From positions 62,001 through 126,000 of the forward strand of contig NZ_CBXX010000001.1 in assembly GCF_000577615.1 (NCBI RefSeq): a stretch of DNA of 64,000 nt, in the 5' to 3' direction. Below the pieces are notes generated by a model. That model did not search any database, had not been told where the DNA came from, and saw only the letters and a program-made list of their open reading frames with translations. The number at the start of each line of letters is the position of its first letter. Position 1 is the stretch's first letter. Below are positions 1-8,387 of this stretch, piece after piece. The stretch comes from Herbaspirillum sp. RV1423 (lineage in GTDB: Bacteria > Pseudomonadota > Gammaproteobacteria > Burkholderiales > Burkholderiaceae_D). The translations under genes and the position numbers were made by a program.

Positions 1-149
1 CGATCGGTCGGGGTTCGATCAATGCCCCAACTTCCGAAGAATCGCTGCAACAAGTGCTGGCGCGGTTCGACGGCAACCGCGCCGCCACCGCCAAATATCT
101 CGGCATCAGCCGCACAACTTTGTGGCGCAAACTGGGCGAAAAAAGTTAA
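1..149 (+). CDS. C-terminal fragment of a Fis-type (sigma-54 activator-like) transcriptional regulator
   Basis: Only the last ~49 codons are present, reading in the frame that begins at base 3 and ending in TAA at 147-149. The end contains a Fis-family helix-turn-helix (GNRAATAKYLGISRTTLWRK), the DNA-binding tail of NtrC-class enhancer-binding proteins; the ISRTTLWR signature is frequent in PrpR-like regulators of carboxylate catabolism. The AAA+ and sensor domains lie outside the window, so the exact family is an inference. It is followed, 272 bp later and on the same strand, by a carboxylate-type MFS transporter, which it may regulate. Confidence 0.75.
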   Translation, partial: IGRGSINAPTSEESLQQVLARFDGNRAATAKYLGISRTTLWRKLGEKS

Positions 150-421
150 CCCGCTGCGGCACATTCGATAACGCCTCCCCCTTCGATTTTGGTCCACAAG
201 CGGATTAAGGAGGCAACGATTCCCATCATTCAGGAATCGCATCCGACGCTCGGCCCTGCGCAGCGAAACACGATTGACAGCCGCGCGCGCATGCACGTAT
301 TCTCGTCCGGTCGCCGCCATCAACGGGATATTGTTTACGCATTGTTCATGCTCAAACAGCATGACGCCGAATCGCCTCGGCGCCGACATTCATATCAACA
401 ATCTCACCATCGGGAAAACAC

Positions 422-1732
422 ATGAACAATAAGAGCCCTGCAACAAGCAGCCCAGCCAGCCCAGCCAGCCTTGAAGCGCCGGCCGGACTTCACCCCCAGA
501 CCTGGCGTGCGGTCATCTCCTCATCGATCGGCAATGCGCTGGAATGGTTTGACGTGCTGATCTACGGCGCCTTCGCCGTGGTCATCGCCAAGCTGTTTTT
601 CCCCACCGACAATGACACCGTCTCGCTGCTGCTGACCTTCGCGACCTTCGGCGTGTCGTTCTTCATGCGTCCGCTCGGCGCCGTCGTCCTCGGCGCGTAT
701 TCCGACCGGGTGGGACGCAAGGCGGCGCTGTCGCTGTCCATCGTCTTGATGACGATCGGCACGGCAATGATCGCCCTCATGCCGACCTATTCCAGCATCG
801 GGCTGTGGGCGCCTGCGGGCATCGTGCTGGCGCGCCTGATCCAGGGCTTTTCGGCCGGCGGCGAGTTCGGCAGTTCCACGGCATTCCTGGTGGAACATGC
901 GCCGCATCGCCGCGGATTTTTCTCGAGCTGGCAAGTTGCCAGCCAGGGCCTGAGCCTGTTGCTGGCGGCGGTGTTCGGCGCCGCGCTGAATGGTTGGCTG
1001 ACCCCGGAGCAATTGCATTCCTGGGGCTGGCGCCTGCCTTTCCTGTTCGGTTTGCTGATCGGCCCGGCCGGTTTCTATATCCGTCGCCACCTCGATGAAT
1101 CGCCGGAATTCGCCACCGCAGAACGCACCGAGACGCCGCTGCGCGACACCTTCGCGCATCAGAAAATGCGCCTGCTGATCGGCACCGGCAGCGTCATCAT
1201 GGCGACCGTATCGGTCTACCTGGCGCTGTACATGCCGACCTATGCGATCAAGCAATTGGGCATGCCGGCATGGTCGTCGTATGCGGCGACCATCGTCTCG
1301 GGACTGATCATGATGGTGGCGTCGCCGCTGGTGGGCGAGCTGTCCGACAAGTATGGCCGTACGCCGTTCATGATCGGCAGCAGCCTGGCGTTCGTGGTGT
1401 TCACGTATCCGATGTTCGTGTTCCTGACCGGCGCGCCCACGTTCGTCAACCTGTTGCTGCTGCAGATCGCGATCGGCGTGCTGATGACAATCTACTTCGC
1501 TTCGATGCCGGCGCTGCTGGCCGACGTTTTCCCGGTACAGACGCGCGGCACCGGCATGTCGCTGAGCTATAACATCGCAGTGATGATCTTCGGCGGTTTT
1601 GCCGGCCTGATCATTACCTGGCTCATCCAGGCAACCGGCAACAAATTGTCGGTGAGCTTCTTCGTGATCCTGGGTGCATCGCTGAGTTTCATCGCTTCGA
1701 TGGCGGCGCGTTATCGCCTGAAGGTGCGTTAA
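422..1732 (+). CDS. MFS transporter, metabolite:H+ symporter (MHS) type
   Basis: 436 aa, about 12 hydrophobic segments and the usual length for the MHS branch of the major facilitator superfamily (citrate, dicarboxylate, proline/betaine, shikimate symporters). The N-terminal helix with GNALEWFDVLIYG and the loop 2-3 motif (LGAYSDRVGRKAALSLSI) are typical; a second copy of the motif (GELSDKYGRTPF) follows helix 8. It should import a small organic acid or zwitterion with protons across the inner membrane. The upstream regulator fragment would fit a carboxylate, but the substrate cannot be read from sequence. It stands alone and is closed by the terminator at 1778-1812. The start ATG follows a weak ribosome site. 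Confidence 0.85.
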   Translation: MNNKSPATSSPASPASLEAPAGLHPQTWRAVISSSIGNALEWFDVLIYGAFAVVIAKLFFPTDNDTVSLLLTFATFGVSFFMRPLGAVVLGAYSDRVGRKAALSLSIVLMTIGTAMIALMPTYSSIGLWAPAGIVLARLIQGFSAGGEFGSSTAFLVEHAPHRRGFFSSWQVASQGLSLLLAAVFGAALNGWLTPEQLHSWGWRLPFLFGLLIGPAGFYIRRHLDESPEFATAERTETPLRDTFAHQKMRLLIGTGSVIMATVSVYLALYMPTYAIKQLGMPAWSSYAATIVSGLIMMVASPLVGELSDKYGRTPFMIGSSLAFVVFTYPMFVFLTGAPTFVNLLLLQIAIGVLMTIYFASMPALLADVFPVQTRGTGMSLSYNIAVMIFGGFAGLIITWLIQATGNKLSVSFFVILGASLSFIASMAARYRLKVR

Positions 1733-1777
1733 TTCCCCATGCTTCGTCGACCCGCATTGCGCGGTCGATAAAAAAAT

Positions 1778-1812
1778 GGGCCGGTTTCGATAACGAAGCC
1801 GGCCCTTATTAT
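1778..1812. terminator. bidirectional intrinsic terminator between MFS gene and ntrC
   Basis: A 12-bp stem (GGGCCGGTTTCG, loop ATAA, CGAAGCCGGCCC, one G-U pair) is flanked by an A run on its left (1769-1776) and a T-rich stretch on its right. It can therefore stop both the rightward transporter transcript and the leftward ntrBC transcript. Confidence 0.8.
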
Positions 1813-1920
1813 TTTGTTGATTTCCATCGCATCTGCACGCGCTCTGGCGAGACGTCCACCGCGATTTATTTTATTTCCCTACCCCCTGCCGCTTCCCGCT
1901 TCCCCTTACGTTTCTTTGTC

Positions 1921-3411
1921 TCAATCGTCCTCGGCGCCGCCAATGCCGAGTTCCTGAATCTTGCGTGTGATCGTGTTGCGACCGATGCCCAAGCGCACTG
2001 CCGCATCGTTCTTGCGGCCGTGGGTGTGTTTCAGCGCGATCTTGATCAACGTCGCCTCGAACTGACGGCCGAGGATGTCCATGACTTCAGGACGCTCTTC
2101 CGCCAGCATTTGCGCCGCTTCCGTTTCCAACAGGCTGATCCAGTTGCGATCCGCGCCGCCGATGTCGCCATCGATACTTGCTGTTGCGGCGCCATGCGAT
2201 TCCGTTGGCGCCGTTGACGGGGCCGCTTGCATCGACGTAGGCTGGAAGTTGCTGCTGCGCTCTTCGATCAGATCTTGCGGCAAGTCCTTCACTTCCACCG
2301 TCTGGCCAGGCGCCATGACGGTGATCCAGTTGCACAGGTTCTCAAGCTGGCGCACGTTGCCCGGCAACTCGAGATGCGACAGGAACTGCATCGCTTGCGG
2401 CGACAGGCGCTTGGCTTCGACGCCGAGCTGGCGCGCGCTTTGCGTGAGGAAGTGACGCGCCAGGATGGGAATGTCTTCGCGACGTTCGCGCAGGCTGGGC
2501 AGACGCAGACGGATCACGTTGAGGCGATGGTACAAGTCTTCGCGGAACAAGCCTTCGCGCACGCGATGCTCAAGATTCTGATGGGTCGCGGCGATGACGC
2601 GCACGTTGGCCTTGAGCGATTGATGGCCGCCGACGCGATAAAAGTGGCCGTCCGACAGTACGCGCAGCAAGCGCGTCTGCAAGTCGAGCGGCATGTCGCC
2701 GATTTCATCAAGGAACAGCGTGCCGCCCTCGGCCTGTTCAAAGCGGCCCCGGCGCATGGCTTGCGCGCCGGTGAAAGCGCCGCGCTCGTGGCCGAACAGT
2801 TCGGACTCGAGCAAGTCTTTGGGGATCGCCGCCGTGTTCAGCGCAACGAAGGGCTGCGCCGCGCGCGGGCTATGCTTGTGCAAGGCGCGTGCGACCAGTT
2901 CCTTGCCGGAGCCGGATTCGCCGGTGATCAATACGGTCACGTTCGATTGCGACAGGCGGCCGATGGCGCGGAAGACATCCTGCATCGCCGGCGCCTGGCC
3001 GAGGATTTCCGGCGCGTTGGCCGAGGATTGCTCGACATCGGTTTCGCGCAGGCTTTCTTCCAGCGCGCGCCGGATCAGTTCGACGGCCTTGTCGACGTCG
3101 AACGGCTTGGCCAGGTATTCGAAGGCGCCGCCCTGGAACGCCGACACCGCCGAATCGAGATCCGAAAATGCGGTGATGATGATGACCGGAATGCCGGGAT
3201 GCTTGGCCTTGACGGTCTGGAGCAACTCCAGGCCGGACGCGCCGGGCATGCGGATATCGGAAACCAATACTTGCGGCGTGCCGGTCTGCAGGGCTTGCAT
3301 GGCGTCACGTGCGCTGGAAAAACTTTGTGTGGCGAGATTTTCTCGCGCGAGGGCCTTTTCCAATACCCAGCGTATCGATTCGTCGTCGTCAACAATCCAG
3401 ATCGGTTTCAT
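1921..3411 (-). CDS. glnG: Nitrogen regulation response regulator NtrC (NR-I)
   Basis: Enhancer-binding activator of sigma-54 promoters under nitrogen limitation. From the chosen start (MKPIWIVDDDE, 496 aa) it has a receiver domain with phospho-acceptor Asp52 in LVSDIRMPG, an AAA+ sigma-54 interaction domain with Walker A GESGSGKE and the GAFTGA loop, and a C-terminal Fis-type helix-turn-helix (AAVRLGIGRNTITRKIQELG). A longer frame adds 14 residues, but this ATG has an AGGAAAAG ribosome site in front and begins the receiver at its usual place. The kinase gene ntrB lies 78 bp upstream on the same strand, and glnA, the classical target, is further upstream with matching NtrC-like sites in its control region. 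Confidence 0.96.
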   Translation of the reverse strand: MKPIWIVDDDESIRWVLEKALARENLATQSFSSARDAMQALQTGTPQVLVSDIRMPGASGLELLQTVKAKHPGIPVIIITAFSDLDSAVSAFQGGAFEYLAKPFDVDKAVELIRRALEESLRETDVEQSSANAPEILGQAPAMQDVFRAIGRLSQSNVTVLITGESGSGKELVARALHKHSPRAAQPFVALNTAAIPKDLLESELFGHERGAFTGAQAMRRGRFEQAEGGTLFLDEIGDMPLDLQTRLLRVLSDGHFYRVGGHQSLKANVRVIAATHQNLEHRVREGLFREDLYHRLNVIRLRLPSLRERREDIPILARHFLTQSARQLGVEAKRLSPQAMQFLSHLELPGNVRQLENLCNWITVMAPGQTVEVKDLPQDLIEERSSNFQPTSMQAAPSTAPTESHGAATASIDGDIGGADRNWISLLETEAAQMLAEERPEVMDILGRQFEATLIKIALKHTHGRKNDAAVRLGIGRNTITRKIQELGIGGAEDD

Positions 3412-3489
3412 AGTGTTATCTTTTCCTGCAAGTAGTAAGCGGCTTTCGACCATGCCTTGGTTTGTCCAGACCTTCTCTGACGCGACGCA

Positions 3490-4563
3490 TCAGGGAAGCG
3501 GTATCAATATTCTGAAATCCGTATATCCCGGCCGACTCTCGCATTCGATCACCCCCATATGCTGCTGAACGAATGTCTGAGCCAGAGTCAGCCCCAAGCC
3601 GCTACCTCCTTCCCGCCCTGATACCAGCGGGTAAAAAATACGGTCCTGGATGTCTGGTGAGATACCGGGGCCATTGTCGATGATATGCAAGTCTAGTGCC
3701 AGCCGGTAACGGACCTTGGCCAGCGTCACCTGGCGCATGACGCGCGTCTGCAAAACCAGTTCGGCATCACCGGCGCGGATGCGTTCGGCCAACGCTTGCG
3801 CAGCGTTGTGGACGATGTTGAGCAGCGCCTGGATCAGTTGTTCCTTGTCGCCGCGAAACTCGGGAATTGACAAATCATAGTCGCGCCGGATGGTCAGGCC
3901 GTTGGGAAATTCGGCGAGGATCAGGCTGCGCACGCGCTCGCAGACTTCATGGATGTTGACGTCGCCGACGATGTGCGGCCGGCGGTGCGGCGCCAGCAGG
4001 CGATCGACCAGCGTTTGGAGGCGATCGGCTTCCTTGATGATGACCTGGGTGTATTCGCGCAACTCTTTGAGGTGACGCTCCGGCAACTCCAGTTCCAGCA
4101 ACTGTGCCGCGCCGCGGATGCCGCCGAGCGGATTCTTGATTTCATGCGCGAGATTGCGGATCAGTTCCTTGTTGGCCTGGCTCTGGTCGAGCAGCCGCTC
4201 TTCGCGGTCGAGCTTGAGTTGCTGGACGTTTTCACGCAGCTCCAGCAACACCGGCGTGTCGGGGCTGTCGAGCGCGGTGATAATGGCATGGACTTGCAAG
4301 GGCTCGCGGCCGGCGCGCTCCAGCACAAGGTCGAGCCGCTTGTCGGCGAACTGGTGTTGGACCGCCTGGTAAAACAGGCTGGCCAGTTCCTTGCCATTGA
4401 GGAAAAGTTCGGTCAGCTTTTGCTGAGACAGCACCTTGAAGGAGCTTTCCAGCAGATTTTCGGCGGCGGCGTTGGCGTACACGATGCCGCCGTTGGCGTC
4501 GAGAATGATGACCGCCGATGCCAGCAGGTCGAGACCATCCAGTGAAGGTAGGGTTGTTTTCAT
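3490..4563 (-). CDS. glnL: Nitrogen regulation sensor histidine kinase/phosphatase NtrB (NR-II)
   Basis: 357-aa cytosolic kinase that phosphorylates or dephosphorylates NtrC, normally under control of PII (GlnB/GlnK). It has an N-terminal PAS domain (LDLLASAVIILDANGGIVYA onward), a dimerisation/phospho-acceptor helix with the H-box AHEIKNPLGGIRGAAQLLE, and an HATPase domain with N-box NIVHNAAQAL and the glycine boxes DNGPGIS and GGSGLGLTL. There are no transmembrane segments, as expected. The ATG at 4563 begins the canonical N-terminus; a 12-residue upstream extension in the same frame is not needed. It precedes ntrC in a probable two-gene operon. Confidence 0.95.
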   Translation of the reverse strand: MKTTLPSLDGLDLLASAVIILDANGGIVYANAAAENLLESSFKVLSQQKLTELFLNGKELASLFYQAVQHQFADKRLDLVLERAGREPLQVHAIITALDSPDTPVLLELRENVQQLKLDREERLLDQSQANKELIRNLAHEIKNPLGGIRGAAQLLELELPERHLKELREYTQVIIKEADRLQTLVDRLLAPHRRPHIVGDVNIHEVCERVRSLILAEFPNGLTIRRDYDLSIPEFRGDKEQLIQALLNIVHNAAQALAERIRAGDAELVLQTRVMRQVTLAKVRYRLALDLHIIDNGPGISPDIQDRIFYPLVSGREGGSGLGLTLAQTFVQQHMGVIECESRPGYTDFRILIPLP

Positions 4564-4719
4564 GCGTTCCGGTAAATGCCTGTGTAAATGCCGCAACAAT
4601 CATTCCTCCGCAGCTTTTGACCGTGAGAATGAACTTGTCAGCTTCTCTTCAGCTAAGCAAGATTTGGGCAAGCCTGCGAAACGACTGGATTACCGACCTG
4701 AACCGGTAGTCTTCCGGGC

Positions 4720-5196
4720 TTAGCGGACGTTGCTCAGTTCCCGCTTCAGCGCCTGGATGTTGCGCTCCGTCCGGGAAATATTGTCTTTCATGCCGGCGAC
4801 ACGCTCCTGGTATTTGGCGTAGTTGCGCTCATCGCCGCGACGCTCCGGTTCACCGTTGTTGAAATCCGCCCTCAGGCTCGCCAGCTTGCTCTCCTCGTCC
4901 CTCAATTCATCCTGCAAAATCAGCTTGCGATCGTTATCGCGCGCCTTTTGCGTACTGTTGTCGACCTTGGGAAAACCGGCTGCCGACGCAGTCGCAGCCT
5001 TGCTGTCCGCGACACGCCTGGCCGGCGGTGCAACGCTCAAGCCCGGCAAATCCAGCTTCTTGCATCCCTTGGTCGTGCCGGTATTTTTGTATTCCCTGGC
5101 GCCGTTTTCATCGGTACAGACATAGACATCGTTTTGCGCTTGCGCGGCCTGCAAGGAGGCCACGCCCAACAGCATCGGGAGTACAAAGAGTTTCAT
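4720..5196 (-). CDS. Secreted DUF4124-like protein with coiled coil
   Basis: 158 aa. A signal peptide (MKLFVLPMLLGVASLQAAQA, probable cleavage before QNDVYVC) is followed by a short DUF4124-like segment (VYVCTDENGAREYKNTG... with a second Cys in TKGCKKLD) and then a charged, probably coiled-coil C-terminal half rich in Glu, Arg and Lys (residues about 90-158). Such periplasmic proteins often sit between glnA and ntrB in Burkholderiales; their function is unknown. The frame could extend upstream into the glnA terminator and coding region, which is implausible, so the signal-peptide ATG is chosen. It lies between glnA and ntrB on the same strand. Confidence 0.75.
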   Translation of the reverse strand: MKLFVLPMLLGVASLQAAQAQNDVYVCTDENGAREYKNTGTTKGCKKLDLPGLSVAPPARRVADSKAATASAAGFPKVDNSTQKARDNDRKLILQDELRDEESKLASLRADFNNGEPERRGDERNYAKYQERVAGMKDNISRTERNIQALKRELSNVR

Positions 5197-5293
5197 CTGC
5201 CAAAGACCAAAAAACGGAATGCCGACAAGTGTATGACAAGAACTTCCCGCAAACAAACGCGACGCCGGCATCGCGGTAAAAACAGAACAAGCA

Positions 5294-5324
5294 TAAAAAA
5301 AGGGAAGCAAGCTTCCCTTTTTTA
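5294..5324. terminator. Bidirectional terminator after glnA
   Basis: The stem GGGAAG-CAAG-CTTCCC is flanked by seven A on one side and seven T on the other, a compact symmetrical intrinsic terminator. In the leftward direction it lies directly after the glnA stop codon and before the DUF4124-like gene, so glnA is probably mostly monocistronic. Confidence 0.85.
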
Positions 5325-5342
5325 TCAATGCAGAATCGACGA

Positions 5343-6758
5343 TTACAGCGAGTAGTACATGTCGAATTCGATTGGATGCGTCGTCATGCGGAAGCGTTGA
5401 ACTTCCTGTGCCTTCAGATCCAGGTAAGCATCGATCATGCTGTCGGTAAAGACGCCGCCGCGGGTCAGGAACTCGCGGTCCTTGTTCAGGTGATCCAGCG
5501 CTTCGTCCAGCGATGCGCAGACGGTCGGGATCAGCTTGTCTTCTTCCGGCGGCAGGTGATACAGGTCCTTCGACGCTGCTTCGCCTGGGTGGATCTTGTT
5601 TTGCACGCCGTCCAGACCTGCCATCAGCAGAGCCGAGAAGCACAGGTACGGGTTGGCCAGCGGATCCGGGAAGCGGGTTTCGATACGGCGGCCTTTAGGA
5701 TTCGCAACGTGAGGAATACGGATCGATGCGGAACGGTTGCGTGCCGAGTAAGCCAGCTTGACCGGCGCTTCGAAACCTGGAACCAGACGCTTGTACGAAT
5801 TGGTTCCCGGGTTGGTGATCGCATTCAGCGCCTTGGCGTGCTTGATGATGCCGCCGATGTAGAACAACGCGAATTCAGACAGGCCGGCATAGCCGTCGCC
5901 TGCGAACAGGTTCTTGCCGTCTTTCCAGACCGATTGGTGGACGTGCATGCCCGAACCGTTGTCGCCGACCAGCGGCTTCGGCATGAAGGTAGCCGTCTTG
6001 CCGTAGGTGTGCGCGACGTTCCAGACCACGTACTTCAGCGTTTGCGTCCAGTCGGCGCGCTCGACCAGCGTCGAGAACTTGGTGCCCAGCTCGTTTTGAC
6101 CTGCGCCAGCCACTTCGTGGTGGTGCACTTCCACCGGGATGCCCAGGGATTCGAGGATCAGGGACATTTCCGAACGCATGTCCTGGAAGCTGTCGACCGG
6201 AGGAACCGGGAAATAGCCGCCCTTGACCGATGGACGATGGCCGCTGTTGCCGCCTTCGATCTTGGCGCCGGTGCTCCACGATGCTTCTTCGGACTCGATC
6301 TTGACGAAGGAACCGGACATGTCCGCACCCCAGCGCACGCCGTCGAAAATGAAGAATTCAGGCTCAGGACCGAAGTAGGCGGTGTCGCCTAGGCCCGAGG
6401 ACTTCAGGTAAGCTTCAGCGCGCTTGGCGATGGAGCGTGGGTCACGGTCGTAACCCTTGCCGTCGGATGGCTCGATCACGTCACATTGCATGAACAATGT
6501 GGTTTCTTCCATGAACGGGTCGATGTTGGCGGTGTTTGGATCAGGGATCAGCAACATGTCCGAAGCTTCGATACCCTTCCAGCCAGCGATCGAGGAGCCG
6601 TCAAATGCATGGCCGCCTTCAAACTTGTCGATGTCGAAATGGGAAACAGGAACCGTTACGTGCTGCTCTTTACCCCGGGTGTCGGCAAAACGGAAATCAA
6701 CAAACTTGACTTCATTGTCTTTCACCAACTTCAAAACCTCTGCGGCCGTCCTTGCCAT
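5343..6758 (-). CDS. glnA: Glutamine synthetase, type I (GSI-beta)
   Basis: 471 aa, the standard length of dodecameric bacterial GSI. It makes glutamine from glutamate, ammonia and ATP in the cytosol. Visible signatures are the N-terminal beta-Grasp part ([19 protein letters not shown]), the ATP-binding stretch ([16 protein letters not shown]), the glutamate-binding region ([10 protein letters not shown]) and the adenylylation-site tyrosine in [10 protein letters not shown], which marks the GlnE-controlled GSI-beta subgroup. The promoter region carries a -24/-12 element and three NtrC-like sites, so expression is expected to rise under nitrogen limitation through NtrBC, encoded just downstream. 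Confidence 0.98.
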   Translation of the reverse strand: MARTAAEVLKLVKDNEVKFVDFRFADTRGKEQHVTVPVSHFDIDKFEGGHAFDGSSIAGWKGIEASDMLLIPDPNTANIDPFMEETTLFMQCDVIEPSDGKGYDRDPRSIAKRAEAYLKSSGLGDTAYFGPEPEFFIFDGVRWGADMSGSFVKIESEEASWSTGAKIEGGNSGHRPSVKGGYFPVPPVDSFQDMRSEMSLILESLGIPVEVHHHEVAGAGQNELGTKFSTLVERADWTQTLKYVVWNVAHTYGKTATFMPKPLVGDNGSGMHVHQSVWKDGKNLFAGDGYAGLSEFALFYIGGIIKHAKALNAITNPGTNSYKRLVPGFEAPVKLAYSARNRSASIRIPHVANPKGRRIETRFPDPLANPYLCFSALLMAGLDGVQNKIHPGEAASKDLYHLPPEEDKLIPTVCASLDEALDHLNKDREFLTRGGVFTDSMIDAYLDLKAQEVQRFRMTTHPIEFDMYYSL

Positions 6759-6881
6759 GCGAATCTCCTAAAACGAGGAAGTAGTATAAATTTGTACAAT
6801 TTGGGTGATGAGCCGACTACGTGCGACTTGATGTGTGCAGCAATACAACAGATAGTGCGCCAGAACTCAGCGGAGAATGAT

Positions 6882-6897
6882 AGCAGATTCCATGCCA
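6882..6897 (-). promoter_or_regulatory. Sigma-54 (-24/-12) promoter of glnA
   Basis: On the minus strand the sequence reads TGGCATGGAATCTGCT, matching TGGCAC-N5-TTGCW with the invariant GG and GC at the correct 10-bp separation and two mismatches. The predicted start is near 6870, giving a leader of about 110 nt before glnA. Confidence 0.7.
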
Positions 6898-6985
6898 TCG
6901 GCACCCTGGCATCGGGGCGTATGGCATATTTTAGGGAGTTATTGGCTGGCGTGCGTTTCCGAGCAGTGCATAGCCCGCTCAATAA

Positions 6986-7060
6986 TGGGCAAACATGGTG
7001 CAAATCAAATTATATGCACCAATATGATTCAAATTTGTCTTTGCGCATTATTTTGGTGCA
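6986..7060. promoter_or_regulatory. Three NtrC-like binding sites upstream of glnA
   Basis: Three 17-bp sequences resembling the NtrC dyad TGCACCA-N3-TGGTGCA lie at 6986-7002 (perfect right half), 7015-7031 (perfect left half, right half with two mismatches) and 7044-7060 (perfect right half). Successive starts are exactly 29 bp apart. Centres would be about -124, -153 and -182 from the predicted glnA start, a normal enhancer distance. They also lie about 70-140 bp in front of the divergent rhodanese gene. Confidence 0.65.
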
Positions 7061-7128
7061 ATAGGGAGATCGATGTTAATTTAAAAATATCTTCCATGCG
7101 TTTCCAACAACTTTTCAGGACACATCAA

Positions 7129-7593
7129 ATGACTACCACGAACGAAATTCTTTCCACCGCCAGCCAACGCGCTCAGGCAGGCCAGTTTCCCTACGCCGGC
7201 GCCGTGACGCCGCAAGAAGCCTTCGCCTTGCTTCAGGGCGATCCTGCGGTCAGGCTGGTGGATGTGCGCACCAAGGCGGAACGAGACTGGGTAGGCCAGG
7301 TCGTCATCCCCGCAGCACAACATCTTGCGGTGCAATGGAATCTCTATCCGGAAAATGCACCCAATCCGCAATTCCTGGCACAACTGGGCGCGGGAACCGA
7401 CAAGCAAACAGTATTGTTGTTCCTCTGCCGCTCCGGTGTACGGTCGCGCCATGCGGCAAAACTGGCTACCGAAAATGGCTACGCTCACTGCTATGACATT
7501 CTCGAAGGTTTTGAGGGAAACAAAGACAGCGCCGGGCATCGCAAGACCATCGAAGGATGGTGCAAAGCCGGACTCCCATGGGTCGGCGCATGA
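7129..7593 (+). CDS. Single-domain rhodanese-like sulfurtransferase
   Basis: 154 aa from the ATG that has a CAGGA ribosome site in front. One rhodanese domain contains the persulfide-forming cysteine in the loop LCRSGVRSRHAA (residues about 104-115) and the conserved VDVRTKAERDWVG segment. Such proteins carry sulfane sulfur in the cytosol or detoxify thiosulfate or cyanide; the acceptor is unknown. It is transcribed away from glnA and shares its intergenic region. Its short distance to the NtrC-like sites raises the possibility of nitrogen control, but no clear promoter of its own was identified. A longer frame starting at 6877 would run over the glnA control region and is not credible. Confidence 0.85.
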   Translation: MTTTNEILSTASQRAQAGQFPYAGAVTPQEAFALLQGDPAVRLVDVRTKAERDWVGQVVIPAAQHLAVQWNLYPENAPNPQFLAQLGAGTDKQTVLLFLCRSGVRSRHAAKLATENGYAHCYDILEGFEGNKDSAGHRKTIEGWCKAGLPWVGA

Positions 7594-7681
7594 AAAACAA
7601 GAAGTGCCTGCCCTCGACTTCGCGAACCTAGAAAAACCGCGGTCCGCACAGGCGCGCGGCCGCAGACATCAGACTTCGGTT

Positions 7682-8377
7682 TCAGATGGTTTGCAGTTGC
7701 TGCTGCAAAGTCTCGACTTCGGCAGCCAGGCCCGCGGCGGGTTGCGTGCGGTGGGTTGCAATCGCCTCGATACGCTCCAGGGTAGCGACGATCTGGGCCG
7801 CGCCCATGGTCAATGCCGCACCTTTCATGCGGTGCGCCAGCCGGCCCACAGCCGCCATATCCGCCTGGCTTGCCGACGATTGCATGGCGCTGAGGTCATC
7901 CAGCGACGTGGAACGGAACAAGACATTGAGGTCGACACTGCGCATTTCTTCCTGCGTCATCGGCGACACCGACGAGACATCGACATCGCACCATAGCGAC
8001 AGTACTTTTTTCAGTTCTTCAACAGGCAGCGGTTTGCCGAGTACGCCATCCATGCCGCTGTCGAGACACAACTGCATATGAGCCGTATCGGTCTCCGCAG
8101 AAATCGCGATGATGGGCGTATGGGCTCGTTCCTCTTCCCGTTCCTTTACGCGAAAGCTCGTAGCCACGTCGTAACCGCTCATGTCCGGCATCTGGCAATC
8201 GAGCAGCACCAGATCGAACTCATCCTTTTCCATTGCGGCCAGACCGGAAGCGCCATCCTTCGCGGCCACGACATTGCAGCCCAATTTTTTCAGTTGCTTT
8301 TCAATGACGGCGCGACTGGTTGCCGAGTCGTCGACAATAAGAATCTGGAGCACCGGTGTCGGAGATATGCCATTCAT
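7682..8377 (-). CDS. Phosphorelay protein: receiver plus HPt domain without a kinase
   Basis: 231 aa. Residues 10-130 are a receiver domain (acidic pair DD at 16-17, phospho-acceptor Asp60 in LLDCQMPDMSGYD, Lys115 in GKPL). Residues about 145-231 are an HPt domain with the phospho-histidine His182 in GRLAHRMKGAALTMG. This equals the last two modules of BvgS/EvgS/RcsC-like hybrid kinases as a free protein, so it probably shuttles phosphate from a hybrid kinase encoded elsewhere to the regulator gene 10 bp upstream. It is the second gene of a leftward pair with that RcsB-like regulator and is likely co-transcribed. No kinase is seen in the neighbourhood. Confidence 0.85.
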   Translation of the reverse strand: MNGISPTPVLQILIVDDSATSRAVIEKQLKKLGCNVVAAKDGASGLAAMEKDEFDLVLLDCQMPDMSGYDVATSFRVKEREEERAHTPIIAISAETDTAHMQLCLDSGMDGVLGKPLPVEELKKVLSLWCDVDVSSVSPMTQEEMRSVDLNVLFRSTSLDDLSAMQSSASQADMAAVGRLAHRMKGAALTMGAAQIVATLERIEAIATHRTQPAAGLAAEVETLQQQLQTI

Positions 8378-8387
8378 GATGGGAACC

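Noticed and set aside
189-425. Open frame of 78 codons between the regulator fragment and the MFS gene
   Set aside because: Composition is Arg/His/Ser-rich without domain, signal or ribosome site, and it runs into the MFS start; it looks like a random open frame in GC-rich DNA.
2227-3435. Long rightward frame opposite ntrC
   Set aside because: It is a shadow of the well-supported NtrC reading frame, with no recognisable domain; similar antisense frames lie opposite glnA, hscA, iscS, pheT and thrS.
4720-5643. 307-codon version of the small secreted protein gene
   Set aside because: The extension reads through the glnA terminator and into glnA; the signal-peptide ATG at 5196 is a far better start.
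6986-7129. Sigma-54 promoter for the rhodanese gene
   Set aside because: No GG-N10-GC element in the rightward orientation was found between the NtrC-like sites and the gene.
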